Shown: piece after piece, positions 44,401-53,635 of the stretch
How positions within the stretch are numbered: the stretch's first letter is position 1
Layout of the letters: every line of letters begins with the position of its first letter
Assembly: GCF_042887685.1 (NCBI RefSeq)
Contig: NZ_JBHVOS010000011.1
Span: 70,650 to 134,649 of the forward strand
Source: Oerskovia sp042887685
GTDB lineage: Bacteria; Actinomycetota; Actinomycetes; Actinomycetales; Cellulomonadaceae
Reading direction: 5' to 3'
Length of the DNA stretch: 64,000 nucleotides
The notes under the pieces: model-generated
Told to the model about the DNA's origin: nothing
Databases searched by the model: none
What the model saw: only the letters and a program-made list of their open reading frames with translations
Made by a program: the position numbers and the translations under genes

Positions 44401-46904
44401 TGACCGAGAACGACACGCGGGGCCGGCTGGCCCCGCCGACCGGTCCCGGCGCGGAACCCGGCCACACGGGCGGGACCGGCACACGGTCGAACCTGACCAC
44501 GGCACGCTCGTCGACCCGGCTGCGCGGCGCCGACGGGCCGCGCGCGCTGCGGGCGACCGGGGCCGTCGACGCCCTCGCGCTCGTCGTCATGCTAGGGGCG
44601 GCCGCGGTCGGCCTCGGCCCGGCGTGGGGTTCGACGGCCTACCTCCTGCCCGCTCTCGGGGGCCTCGTGCTGGGGCTGGGCGTCGCATGGCTCGGAGCCT
44701 GGCGGCGCTGGGGCACGGTCACCGTGACCGCGGCGGCCATGGTCGTGTACCTGGTGCTCGGGGGACCGTTCGCGCTGCCCGCGACGACCGTCGCCGGGGT
44801 CCTGCCGACCCTCGAGACGTTCCGCGGCCTGCTGCTGGGAGCCATCACCGGGTGGAAGGAGATCGTCACCTCGGTGCCGCCCCTCCAGTCCTTCCCGGAG
44901 CTGGCCGTCGTCCCCTTCCTGCTGCTCTTCCTGACCGCGACGGTCGCCGGCACCATCGCCTGGCGCGTCCGTGCCGGGCAGTGGGCGCTGTTCCCCGTCG
45001 TCGTCGCGTTCGTCGGGGTGGTCCTGCTGGGCACGGTCGTGCCCGCGTTCCCCGTGGCCCAGGGACTGGTGCTCGTCGTCGTCGGGCTCCTGTGGGGCTC
45101 GTGGCGCGCGACCGAGGCGCGGCTCGGCGAGCGCCAGGTCCTGACGGCCGCGAGCGTCGTCGCGACCCGGCGCCTGCGCTGGCACCGGGCGCGTGGTGGT
45201 GCGGCGATGCTCGCGCTGGGCGCGGTCGCCGCGGTCCTGCTCGTCCCGGTCGTGACGCCGGACACCGAGCGCATGGTCCTGCGCGAGCAGATCGTCCCGC
45301 CGCTCGACCTCCACGAGTACGTGAGCCCGCTGGCGTCGTTCCGCAAGTACGCCAAGGAGATGACGGACGACGAGCTGTTCACGGTCGACGGCCTGCCCGC
45401 CGGTGCCCGTGTACGTCTTGCGACGCTCGACACGTACAACGGCGTGGTCTACGACGTCTCGAGCGGTGCGGGCTCGGGGGTCTTCACACGCGCCGGCGAC
45501 CAGATCGCGACGGTCGCCCAGGGCACCCCCACCGACCTGACGGTCACCATCGGCGACTACCGGGGAGTCTGGCTGCCCGACGTCGGGGCGCTCGCGGGCG
45601 TCCGGTACACGGGGGACCGTGGCGAGGCGCTGAGCAGCACGACGTACTACAACTCGGAGACCGGCACGGGCGTCGTGACCGCAGGCCTGCGTTCCGGTGA
45701 CGAGTTCCGACTCGACGCGATCGTCGCACCGACCCCCTCGGTCGAGGACCTGCAGTCCTCGCACATCCTCGACGCGGAGCTCCCGACGCCGCGCAACGTC
45801 CCGGACTCGGTCGGGGGCAAGGCCGCGCAGTTCATGGCCGAGGAGACGGACCCGCTCGTCCAGCTCAAGAACCTCGAGACGGGGCTCGAGGCGAGCGGGA
45901 TCTTCTCGAGCGGGCTCGAGACCCAGCTTCCCTCCCGGCCGGGCCACTCGGCCGAGCGCATCGACACGCTGCTCGCGGCCGACGAGATGATCGGCGACGA
46001 CGAGCAGTTCGCCGTGGCTCTCGCGCTCATGGCGCAGTCGGCAGGCATCCCGGCCCGCGTCGTCATGGGCTTCTACCCGGACCCCGAGGCCTGGGAGGCG
46101 GGCACGCCGTTCGTGGCCACGGGGGCCGACGTGCACGCCTGGGTCGAGGTCCCGTTCGCGGGCTACGGCTGGGTCCCGATCGACGCGATCCCCGAGGAGG
46201 ACAACAAGATCGAGCCCGAGCCCAAGAGCGACCAGGTGCCCAAGCCCCCGGTCCTCGAGGACCCGGAGCCGCCCGAGGAGCCGGCCGACGCCGAGGCAGG
46301 CACGGTCGACGACGAGGAGAAGAAGGACGACGCCGAGTCGAACGCGTTCGACTGGGGCCGCGCCGCACTGGTCGCGGTCGCGGTGACGGTACCGCTCCTC
46401 GTCCTCGCCCTGCCCCTGCTGCTGGTCCTCCTGCTCAAGTCGCGGCGCAGGAAGCGGCGGCGCTCCGCAGACCGTCCCGTGGACCGCATCAGCGGCGGCT
46501 GGCGCGAGGTGCTCGACGCCGCCACGGACCTGGGTGCCCCGGTCCCCGCGGGTGCGACCCGCCGCGAGGGCGCCGGCACGCTGGCCGAGGCGTTCCCCGT
46601 CGCCGCGGCGCCGACCGTGACGCTCGCCCGCTCGGCCGACGCGACGGTGTTCGGCACCGGTGACCCGAGCCCTCAGCAGGTCGACGCCTTCTGGAGCGAG
46701 GTGGACTCGGTCCTGGTGGGCATGAGGTCCACCAGGCCTCGCGGACAGCGCCTGCGCGCAGCGGTGTCGCTACGATCCCTGCGGGGTGCTCGACCGGCGT
46801 GGGTCCCCTCCTGGGTCCCGGCGCTGCGCCGACCGGCCCGATCGTCCGCCCGGACCGTCACGAGACCACCGACCGGTTCCGGCCCGAAGCCAGGGGAGTC
46901 CTGA
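44400..46904 (+). CDS. TgpA-type transglutaminase-fold membrane protein lacking the catalytic cysteine
   Basis: This is an 834-residue protein. About six membrane helices (55-275) precede an extracytoplasmic region with the transglutaminase core. The core has G-D-D-E-Q-F-A-V-A-L (residues 532-541), G-I-P-A-R-V-V-M-G-F, then D-V-H-A-W-V-E-V (His579) and G-Y-G-W-V-P-I-D (Asp595). One more membrane helix (about 655-680) and a basic cytoplasmic tail follow. Active members have Cys where this protein has Asp534, and I find no cysteine in the whole protein, so thiol catalysis is impossible. His and Asp are kept. It corresponds to tgm of the PFNA-type cluster. A structural or substrate-binding role is inferred. 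Confidence 0.88.
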   Translation: MTENDTRGRLAPPTGPGAEPGHTGGTGTRSNLTTARSSTRLRGADGPRALRATGAVDALALVVMLGAAAVGLGPAWGSTAYLLPALGGLVLGLGVAWLGAWRRWGTVTVTAAAMVVYLVLGGPFALPATTVAGVLPTLETFRGLLLGAITGWKEIVTSVPPLQSFPELAVVPFLLLFLTATVAGTIAWRVRAGQWALFPVVVAFVGVVLLGTVVPAFPVAQGLVLVVVGLLWGSWRATEARLGERQVLTAASVVATRRLRWHRARGGAAMLALGAVAAVLLVPVVTPDTERMVLREQIVPPLDLHEYVSPLASFRKYAKEMTDDELFTVDGLPAGARVRLATLDTYNGVVYDVSSGAGSGVFTRAGDQIATVAQGTPTDLTVTIGDYRGVWLPDVGALAGVRYTGDRGEALSSTTYYNSETGTGVVTAGLRSGDEFRLDAIVAPTPSVEDLQSSHILDAELPTPRNVPDSVGGKAAQFMAEETDPLVQLKNLETGLEASGIFSSGLETQLPSRPGHSAERIDTLLAADEMIGDDEQFAVALALMAQSAGIPARVVMGFYPDPEAWEAGTPFVATGADVHAWVEVPFAGYGWVPIDAIPEEDNKIEPEPKSDQVPKPPVLEDPEPPEEPADAEAGTVDDEEKKDDAESNAFDWGRAALVAVAVTVPLLVLALPLLLVLLLKSRRRKRRRSADRPVDRISGGWREVLDAATDLGAPVPAGATRREGAGTLAEAFPVAAAPTVTLARSADATVFGTGDPSPQQVDAFWSEVDSVLVGMRSTRPRGQRLRAAVSLRSLRGARPAWVPSWVPALRRPARSSARTVTRPPTGSGPKPGES

Positions 46905-48397
46905 TGTCCGAGCAGCTGAGCTGCAGCGCCTGCGGCACGGCGCAGCCTGCGGGTTCGTCGTTCTGCGCCGTCTGCGGGACGAAGATCCCCAGCACCGCGG
47001 TGCCGTACGGCGTGCCCGCCGGCGGCGCACCCTCGTCGGGCCGCGAGCCGTCGATCGCGATCACGACCGAGCGCGACGTCGCTGCGGCGACCCAGCGCGC
47101 GGTCCCGTTCCCGCGAGGGGCGGACGCGGCCGCGCCGCGGGCGGGGCTCGACGGCGCGCCGGTGGCCGGCACGGGACGCAGGTTCCTCGCGTTCCTGGTC
47201 GACACCGCCGTGGTCTCCCTGGTCTTCGCGGCCGTGCTGCTCGGTGGTGGCGCGGTGGCCGGGGTGTCTCCGACCGCGCTGGCCTCGGTCACGACCCAGG
47301 CCGAGGCCCAGGAGATGCTCGGCAGCCTGCTGTCCGTGTACGCGGTGGCCGGAGCGGTGTCGCTCGCGTGCTGGGTCGGCATCTGGGTCTGGGAGGGGCG
47401 CACCGGCCGGACGCTCGGCAACCTCGCGACCGGCGTCCGGCCCGTCCGGGCCGAGGACCGGTCACCCCTGGGCTTCGGGCGGGCGGCGCTCCGCTGGATC
47501 ATCACCTTCCTCGGCGCCCTCGCCCTGTGGGTCGGCGAGCTGCTCGTCGTCCTCTCCCCGGCGTTCGACAGCTCGGGGCGGAACCAGGGATGGCAGGACA
47601 AGGCCGCCAAGGCGCTCGTGCTCGACGTCCGAGGGCTCCCTGACGGGAACGCCGTCGTCGGTGCTGTCGGGCACCCGAGCACCCACCAGGTCGCGACGCC
47701 CTCGAGCGGGTACCGCGCTCCCTCGCCGTCGGAGCCCGTCCCCGCCGCCCGGCCGTTCGCCGCGCAGCCCGCCGGCCAGGCGCCGGGGACCGGTGCTCCC
47801 CCCGTCGGCGACCCCTGGGCCTTCCCACAGCGGCCGCACCAGCCGCACCAGCCGCAGCAGCCCTCGGTCGCGCCCGTGGACGGGCTGATCACGGGCGTGC
47901 CAGGCGCTGCGCCGGCGTCGGGCTCCGCGCCGGTCACGCCGCCGCCCGTCCCCGTCGTGGTCGCTCCGACCGCGGCGACGACGGCGCCCGCGCACGAGGA
48001 ACCCGACTGGGACTCGACGCGCCTGAGCGCCCGGGAGCTCCGGCACGAGGTGCCGCCCGCGCCCGGGGCCGTGCTCGAGCTCGAGTCGGGTCAGCGGGTC
48101 CCTCTCTCCGGACCCGCGCTCGTCGGACGCAACCCGCAGGCGACGGGGACCGAGGCCAGGACCCTCGTCCGGGTCGAGGACCCCACGCGGTCGGTCTCCA
48201 AGACGCACGCCGAGCTCGGGTTCGACGCCGGCGGCCTGTGGGTGCAGGACCGTGGGTCGACGAACGGGACCGTCCTCCTCCGGCCCGGTGGGGCGCCCGT
48301 GGCGCTCGACGCGGGTGTGCGGGTACCCGTGCCCGTCGGCTCGGTGATCACCGTCGGGGACCGGCGCATCGTCGTCCACCCGGGGACCGGCGCATGA
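46904..48397 (+). CDS. Zinc-ribbon / RDD membrane / FHA domain protein
   Basis: This is a 497-residue fusion. A zinc ribbon at residues 7-27 (C-S-A-C-G ... C-A-V-C-G) is followed by an RDD membrane domain (about 88-250; G-T-G-R-R-F-L-A-F-L-V-D, G-R-T-G-R-T-L-G-N-L, Q-G-W-Q-D-K-A). A Pro/Gln/His linker contains H-Q-P repeats. The C-terminal FHA domain (about 400-497) has V-G-R-N-P, S-V-S-K-T-H-A-E-L and the D-R-G-S-T-N-G-T signature, so it can bind phosphothreonine. It starts by TGATG overlap with the transglutaminase-fold gene. It probably docks the downstream kinase's targets at the membrane (inference). Confidence 0.88.
   Translation: MSEQLSCSACGTAQPAGSSFCAVCGTKIPSTAVPYGVPAGGAPSSGREPSIAITTERDVAAATQRAVPFPRGADAAAPRAGLDGAPVAGTGRRFLAFLVDTAVVSLVFAAVLLGGGAVAGVSPTALASVTTQAEAQEMLGSLLSVYAVAGAVSLACWVGIWVWEGRTGRTLGNLATGVRPVRAEDRSPLGFGRAALRWIITFLGALALWVGELLVVLSPAFDSSGRNQGWQDKAAKALVLDVRGLPDGNAVVGAVGHPSTHQVATPSSGYRAPSPSEPVPAARPFAAQPAGQAPGTGAPPVGDPWAFPQRPHQPHQPQQPSVAPVDGLITGVPGAAPASGSAPVTPPPVPVVVAPTAATTAPAHEEPDWDSTRLSARELRHEVPPAPGAVLELESGQRVPLSGPALVGRNPQATGTEARTLVRVEDPTRSVSKTHAELGFDAGGLWVQDRGSTNGTVLLRPGGAPVALDAGVRVPVPVGSVITVGDRRIVVHPGTGA
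47834..47860 (+). repeat. 9-bp tandem repeat (CCGCACCAG) in the RDD-FHA linker
   Basis: Two exact copies and one variant encode Pro-His-Gln / Pro-Gln-Gln triplets. Confidence 0.6.
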
Positions 48398-49236
48398 GCG
48401 GATGGCCCGCCGGGGTGAGCCTGGTCTGGGGCGCGAGCTCGCACCGGGGGGCACGGCGGCTCCTCAACGAGGACAGCTTCCTCGCCGCCGGCTCGGTCTT
48501 CTTCGTCGCCGACGGCATGGGCGGGCACGACGCCGGCGAGGTCGCGAGCTCGGCGACCGTCGACGCCCTCCGTCCGCTCGGTGCGCTGGCCACGGTCTCG
48601 CCCGAGGACGTGCGTGACCGGCTCGTCGTGGCGCAGGACGACGTCCGCGCCATCAGCACCGAACCCGGCCGGGGCGCCGGGACGACCGTGACCGGCGTCG
48701 TCGTGGCCCAGATGGAGGGCATGCCGTACTGGCTCGTGGTCAACATCGGTGACTCGCGGACCTACCAGATGTCGCACGGGGTGCTCGAGCAGCTGAGCGT
48801 GGACCACTCGGAGGTCCAGGAGATGGTGGACGCGGGGCTGCTCACCGCGACCGAGGCGCTGACCCATCCGCGACGCCACGTCGTCACGCGCGCCGTCGGG
48901 GCCTCGCTCCCGCCCGAGCCCGACTTCTGCTGGGTGCCCATCGCCGCGCGGGACCGGATGCTCGTGTGCTCCGACGGCCTGACGGGCGAGCTCTCGGACG
49001 AACGGATCGCGGAGATCCTGCTCGCTCAGCCGGACCCCCAGGCTGCGGCCGACCGTCTGGTCAACGAGGCCATCGTCGCCGGAGGGCGGGATAACATCAC
49101 TGTCGTCGTCGTCGACGCGACCGGGGCGTGGGGGGACACCAGCGACGGTTCCACGGCCCCCCGCGAGAACCTGGAGTACGCCGACGAGGACACCTTGCCG
49201 CGAGAGATTCGCCTTCAGATGGGGGACAGGTCGTGA
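48394..49236 (+). CDS. PP2C-family Ser/Thr protein phosphatase
   Basis: This is a 280-residue metal-dependent phosphatase. All PPM motifs are present: R-R-L-L-N-E-D-S-F, V-A-D-G-M-G-G-H-D-A-G-E, G-A-G-T-T-V-T-G, N-I-G-D-S-R-T-Y, C-S-D-G-L-T-G-E-L and the metal-binding G-G-R-D-N-I-T-V-V-V-V. No membrane helix is visible. It overlaps both FHA-gene neighbours by 4 nt and is the natural antagonist of the kinase two genes on, so it likely resets FHA-dependent assembly. It corresponds to the prpC-like gene found near such clusters. Confidence 0.93.
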   Translation: MSGWPAGVSLVWGASSHRGARRLLNEDSFLAAGSVFFVADGMGGHDAGEVASSATVDALRPLGALATVSPEDVRDRLVVAQDDVRAISTEPGRGAGTTVTGVVVAQMEGMPYWLVVNIGDSRTYQMSHGVLEQLSVDHSEVQEMVDAGLLTATEALTHPRRHVVTRAVGASLPPEPDFCWVPIAARDRMLVCSDGLTGELSDERIAEILLAQPDPQAAADRLVNEAIVAGGRDNITVVVVDATGAWGDTSDGSTAPRENLEYADEDTLPREIRLQMGDRS

Positions 49237-51143
49237 GACTGCGCTACGACACCGGGAGCGCGTTCGGGTTCGTCCGGGGTGGTGCGATCGTCGTCCTCCC
49301 CGAGGGTGCGACGAGCGAGCTCGTCGGACGCCTGTGGGACGGCCTCGACGCGGCAGGGGACACCGACGTCGAGGTCATCGAGGTCATCCAGCTCCTGACC
49401 GTGGTCCTCGGGGCGACCTTGCGGACCATGCCGCCGTTCGCCGTCGCGGTCGTGTCGGGGCGACGCGTGCAGGTCGCCGTCCGTGGCGAGGTCTCCGTCA
49501 CGCTGAGCACGTCCTCGGCCCGGGTCCACGTGGACGGCGACGACGTGACCACCTGGTCCGAGCGTCTCGTGGACGACGTCGAGGAGGTCTCCGTCCAGCT
49601 CGGGGTCGAGGACGCCCCTGCCCTGGAGGCGGGTCCGGGACAGGTGGCGCTCGTCGGCCTCCCGCTCGACGCGGGTGTGGTGCTGGTGTCGCGGATCGTC
49701 CGGCACCTCGCCGGGACGTCCGCCGCGCCCACGGCCACCCCCCGCGAGGAGCGAACGGCGACGCCGGCCGCCGTCGAGGTCCACGCGGTGCCTGCTGCCC
49801 GCCCGACTCCCGCGTTCGAGCCGGTCCTGGTGGGGAGCGCGGTGCCGACCGTGGACGAGACCCTGACCCCGCCGCTCGCCTCGGTGCCGAGCCTCTTCGC
49901 CGTCGCCGTCGACGGCGGCACCGACGACGATGCCGCCCTGGTCGCAGCGGTACCGAGCCTCGGGGAAGCCTCTGACGACGAGGTCGTGCCGACGCGCTCA
50001 CCGGTCGACGAGCGGTCGGCCGAGACGATCGTCTCGATGGAGACGATCGCGCCCGAGCTCACGGTCGTCCCCCCGGCCGACGACCTCGACCTCGACCTCG
50101 ACCTCGACGGCGACCGCGGCGACCTCGGCGACCTCGACGCAGTGGCGGCCGACGCCGACGGTTACGGGCACCTCTGGGAGTCCACCGTCCTACGGACCGT
50201 CGAGGACGCCGCGATCCGCATCGACGAGGAGGACGAGCAGGTCGACGCGCCGCCCGCCCCGGCTCCCGCCGCCGTGCCGTCGGTCGAGAGCGCGGCCCCC
50301 GTCCCGGCACCGCCCGCAGGGACGCCCCAGCCCGTCGCCAGCATGATCGACGGGATCCCTCGGGAGTGGAGCGGGTCGGCGCCCGCAGCGACGGCCGGGT
50401 ACGAGCCGGCGCCCGGGCAGGACCAGGAGGGGGACGACCACGACGGGCACACCGTCTTCTCCTCGGTCATCGCCGACCTCCGCGCCCAGGTGTCCGGTGC
50501 CGGAGCGGCCACCTCCGTCCCTGCGCCGCCCGCACCCCTCGATCTGCCCGGAGCGGCCGCACCGCTCGGCGTCGTGCCCTTCCCTGCCGTCGTCCCTGCG
50601 GCAGGTCCCGCGCCGGTCGGCAGCCCGGCCGCAGGTCCGACCTCCGCTGCAGGGCCGAGCTTCGCGCCGCCCGCTCCTCCGGGCTCGCAGCAGATCCTGG
50701 CCCGCACGTGCCTGGACGGTCACGCGAACCCCCCGTCGCGGGAGACCTGCGGGCGCTGCGCACACGTCCTGGTGGGGGACGCCCACCTCGTGACCCGGCC
50801 CTCGCTGGGCCGCTTCACGCTCTCCAACGGCCAGGTCGTGGAGCTCGACCGCCCCGTCGTGCTCGGACGCCGCCCTCGCACGACGCGAGCGCAGAGCAAC
50901 GACCTGCCGCGCCTGGTCGCGGTGCCGAGCCCGGAGCAGGACATCTCGCGCTCGCACGTCGAGATCCAGCTCGAGGGGTGGCACGTGCTGGTGTGCGACC
51001 TCAACACGACCAACGGCACCACGCTCCTGCGCCCCGGTCAGCCGCCTCGGCGCCTGCACCCGGGGGAGCCTGCGATGGTCGTGTCGCACGACGTCGTCGA
51101 CGTGGGCGACGGCGTGACGTTCACCTTCGAAGGGTTGCTATGA
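49233..51143 (+). CDS. FHA domain protein with acidic linker and zinc-knuckle-like motif
   Basis: This is a 636-residue protein. The N-terminal 165 residues form a compact, unrecognised domain. A long Ala/Pro/Asp-rich linker includes a D-L repeat (hexamer repeat at 50082). A C-x-D-G-H ... C-G-R-C segment lies at about 493-509, then an FHA domain (about 515-636) with L-G-R-R-P-R, I-S-R-S-H-V-E-I and D-L-N-T-T-N-G-T. Gene overlap on both sides (GTGA with PP2C, ATGA with the kinase) argues for tight stoichiometry. The FHA should bind Thr-phosphorylated partners; the partners are unknown. Confidence 0.82.
   Translation: MRLRYDTGSAFGFVRGGAIVVLPEGATSELVGRLWDGLDAAGDTDVEVIEVIQLLTVVLGATLRTMPPFAVAVVSGRRVQVAVRGEVSVTLSTSSARVHVDGDDVTTWSERLVDDVEEVSVQLGVEDAPALEAGPGQVALVGLPLDAGVVLVSRIVRHLAGTSAAPTATPREERTATPAAVEVHAVPAARPTPAFEPVLVGSAVPTVDETLTPPLASVPSLFAVAVDGGTDDDAALVAAVPSLGEASDDEVVPTRSPVDERSAETIVSMETIAPELTVVPPADDLDLDLDLDGDRGDLGDLDAVAADADGYGHLWESTVLRTVEDAAIRIDEEDEQVDAPPAPAPAAVPSVESAAPVPAPPAGTPQPVASMIDGIPREWSGSAPAATAGYEPAPGQDQEGDDHDGHTVFSSVIADLRAQVSGAGAATSVPAPPAPLDLPGAAAPLGVVPFPAVVPAAGPAPVGSPAAGPTSAAGPSFAPPAPPGSQQILARTCLDGHANPPSRETCGRCAHVLVGDAHLVTRPSLGRFTLSNGQVVELDRPVVLGRRPRTTRAQSNDLPRLVAVPSPEQDISRSHVEIQLEGWHVLVCDLNTTNGTTLLRPGQPPRRLHPGEPAMVVSHDVVDVGDGVTFTFEGLL
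50082..50105 (+). repeat. GACCTC hexamer tandem repeat
   Basis: Four exact copies encode alternating Asp-Leu in the linker of the FHA protein. Confidence 0.65.
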
Positions 51144-52903
51144 GCAGCAAGCGTGCCCCGTCGCCGCCGCCGCTGATCGACGGGTACGAGTACGTGTCGG
51201 TCGTCGGTTCCGGCGGTTTCTCCGACGTCTTCCTGTACCAGCAGCAGCGCCCCCGGCGCCGGGTGGCGATCAAGGTCCTGCTGCACGAGTGGTCGAGCGA
51301 GTCGCAGCGCGCCGCGTTCGACGTCGAGGCCGACCTCATGGCGACCCTCTCGACCCACCCGTCGATCGTGACCATGTACGAGGCGAACGTGACGTCCGAC
51401 GGACGCCCCTACCTCGCGATGGAGTACTGCTCGCGGCCCAACCTGGGGGCCCGCTACCGGTCCGAGCGGCTCAGCGTCGCCGAGGCGCTGCGTGTCGCCG
51501 TGCAGATCGCGGGAGCGGTCGAGACCGCGCACCGGGCCGGGATCCTGCACCGCGACATCAAGCCGGCGAACATCCTCGTGACCGAGTACGGCCACCCGGC
51601 GCTCACCGACTTCGGCATCTCCTCGACCATGGACGACGCCTCCCGGGCCGAGGGCATGTCGATCCCGTGGTCGCCCCCGGAGTCCTTCGCCGAGGACCCG
51701 TGGGCGGGCAAGGAGACGGACGTCTGGGCGCTCGCCGCCACGACCTTCACCCTGCTCGCCGGGCGGGCGCCGTTCGAGCTGCCGGGCGGGTCCAACTCGA
51801 GCGCGAGCCTCATCACGCGCATCGAGTCGACGCCGCTGGCCCCGACCGGACGCACCGACGTGCCGGCCTCGCTCGAGCGCGTGCTCGGCACCGCCATGGC
51901 CAAGAACCCGGCCTCGCGCTACCCGACGATGCTCGCCTTCGCACGGGCTCTCCAGCAGGTCCAGAACGAGCTCTCGCTCGCGGTGACCCCCATCGACGTG
52001 CTCGCCGACACCGGGGTCACGCAGGAGGAGGAGGCCGACGACGACGGCGGCACGCGGCTGCGCGCGGTCGTCTCGATCGACCCCCGCGGAGGAGGCGGCG
52101 GCGGGGTCTACCCGACCGGTGCCCCGTCGACGACCAGCGGGACCGCCCCGGTCCAGCGGCACGTGCCGGTCGCAGCGGCGACGGGCGGGTCCGCTCCGGC
52201 GGGGCACGCTCCCGCGCCGCTCGCTCCTGCGGTGCCCGGTGCGCACGCCGGGCATCCCGGGGCGGGGACGCCCGCCCAGGTCGCGTACTACGCGCCCGCA
52301 CCCGCGCGCCCGGCCCAGGCTCCGGCGTCGGGCACGGGGTACGTCCCGGCGCGCCCCGCCGCCGGCCCGGGGAGCACCGGGACCGCCGTGTGGGGGCCGC
52401 CGGCCGACGACACCGTGCACCGCGCCCCGGGCTCCTCGCCCGAGCCCGAGCAGGCAGGGCCGCGCCCACGGCGTGCCCTCTGGCCGTTCCTCGCAGGCGC
52501 CGGGGTCCTCGTGCTCGTGGTGGTCGGGATCTACGCGCTCCTCCCGGACGGGACCGCGACCGACACGGACACGGGCGGTACGACCTCGGCGGACGAGCCG
52601 GCCGACGTGCCGAACGACAACCTCGGCGACCTGGTCCCGCCCCCCGAGAACCTGCAGGCGCAGTACGACGTCGCGAGCGGGAGCGCTCTCTTCACCTGGG
52701 AGCCGCCCGAGGGCATCGAGGTCGGCGACACCTACGCGTGGCAGCACATCGACCCGACCAAGGAGACGCGGTCTGCCCCGGTGCCCGCGGGAAGCGAGTC
52801 CGTGAAGGTCCCCGCGGGGGAGACCGAGACCGTCTGCGTCGAGATCCGTACCGTCCGTGACGGTAAGCCGTCCGTCCCGGCGAAGGGCTGCGTGAACCCA
52901 TGA
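51140..52903 (+). CDS. Transmembrane Ser/Thr protein kinase with extracellular FN3-like domain
   Basis: This 587-residue Hanks-type kinase has a Gly loop V-G-S-G-G-F-S-D-V-F, Lys in V-A-I-K-V-L, catalytic H-R-D-I-K-P-A-N-I-L and Mg-binding D-F-G. The activation-segment end reads S-I-P-W-S-P-P-E instead of the usual G-T-x-x-Y-M-A-P-E. A Pro/Ala-rich juxtamembrane linker follows, then one helix (about 448-468) and an outside domain of about 100 residues resembling a single FN3 module (L-F-T-W-E-P-P-E-G-I-E). There are no PASTA repeats. The outside module may sense the FN3-rich giant protein or a wall component; that is inference. Confidence 0.92.
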   Translation: MSSKRAPSPPPLIDGYEYVSVVGSGGFSDVFLYQQQRPRRRVAIKVLLHEWSSESQRAAFDVEADLMATLSTHPSIVTMYEANVTSDGRPYLAMEYCSRPNLGARYRSERLSVAEALRVAVQIAGAVETAHRAGILHRDIKPANILVTEYGHPALTDFGISSTMDDASRAEGMSIPWSPPESFAEDPWAGKETDVWALAATTFTLLAGRAPFELPGGSNSSASLITRIESTPLAPTGRTDVPASLERVLGTAMAKNPASRYPTMLAFARALQQVQNELSLAVTPIDVLADTGVTQEEEADDDGGTRLRAVVSIDPRGGGGGGVYPTGAPSTTSGTAPVQRHVPVAAATGGSAPAGHAPAPLAPAVPGAHAGHPGAGTPAQVAYYAPAPARPAQAPASGTGYVPARPAAGPGSTGTAVWGPPADDTVHRAPGSSPEPEQAGPRPRRALWPFLAGAGVLVLVVVGIYALLPDGTATDTDTGGTTSADEPADVPNDNLGDLVPPPENLQAQYDVASGSALFTWEPPEGIEVGDTYAWQHIDPTKETRSAPVPAGSESVKVPAGETETVCVEIRTVRDGKPSVPAKGCVNP

Positions 52904-53598
52904 GCGACCTGGCGATCGAGTTCTGCGGCGAGTGGTTCCGCCCCGTCCCCGGCGGGACGTTCGACATCGGGCGCGACGGCGACCTCGAGATCGAGGACAA
53001 CCCGTACCTGCACCGGCACTTCCTGCGCATCTCGCACGAGAACGGCATCTGGTGGCTGGCGAACGTCGGCTCGCTGATCTCCGCGACCGTCTGCGACGCC
53101 GGCGGCGGCGTCCAGTCGTGGTTGTCGCCCGGCAACCGCCTGCCGCTCGTGTTCCCCTCGATGTCCGTCGTCTTCACCGCCGGGCCGACCACCTACGAGC
53201 TGCGGGTCCAGCTCCAGGGGGCTCCCTACCAGGAGATCCGCTCCGAGGAGCCCTCCGACGGCGCGACCACGATCGGCGCCATCCCCTTCACGATCAGCCA
53301 GAAGCAGCTCATCCTGGCGCTCGCCGAGCCCGTGCTGCGGCGGGACGGGACGGGACTCTCCGAGATCCCGACCTCGGCCGACGCCGCACGCCGCCTCGGC
53401 TGGGCCACGACCCGCTTCAACCGCAAGCTCGACAACGTGTGCGAGCGGCTGGACCGCATCGGCGTCAAGGGTCTGCGCGGGGGAGTCGGGGCGCTCGCCA
53501 CGAACCGTCGTGCACGGCTCGTGGAGTACGCGGTGGCCTCACGCCTCGTGACGACCGAGGACCTGCCCCTGCTCGACCTGGTGGACGAGAGCTCCTGA
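52900..53598 (+). CDS. FHA-like plus putative C-terminal HTH protein, candidate local regulator
   Basis: This is a 232-residue protein. Residues 1-100 look like a degenerate FHA fold (G-T-F-D-I-G-R-D-G-D-L-E-I-E-D, H-R-H-F-L-R-I), but the usual Ser before R-x-H and the Asn of the N-G turn are missing. Residues 130-215 are helical and basic with a pattern compatible with winged HTH: I-S-Q-K-Q-L-I-L-A-L, T-S-A-D-A-A-R-R-L-G-W-A-T-T-R-F-N-R-K-L and a wing-like K-G-L-R-G-G. It overlaps the kinase gene and lies 37 bp before the EssC-like gene. I do not recognise a named family. Confidence 0.65.
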   Translation: MSDLAIEFCGEWFRPVPGGTFDIGRDGDLEIEDNPYLHRHFLRISHENGIWWLANVGSLISATVCDAGGGVQSWLSPGNRLPLVFPSMSVVFTAGPTTYELRVQLQGAPYQEIRSEEPSDGATTIGAIPFTISQKQLILALAEPVLRRDGTGLSEIPTSADAARRLGWATTRFNRKLDNVCERLDRIGVKGLRGGVGALATNRRARLVEYAVASRLVTTEDLPLLDLVDESS

Positions 53599-53635
53599 AC
53601 ACCGTCCACGCACCTGCTACGAAGGACACGTCCCT

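Noticed and set aside
44400..46904. Calling the TgpA-like protein an active transglutaminase
   Set aside because: Catalytic Cys replaced by Asp and no Cys anywhere in the protein.
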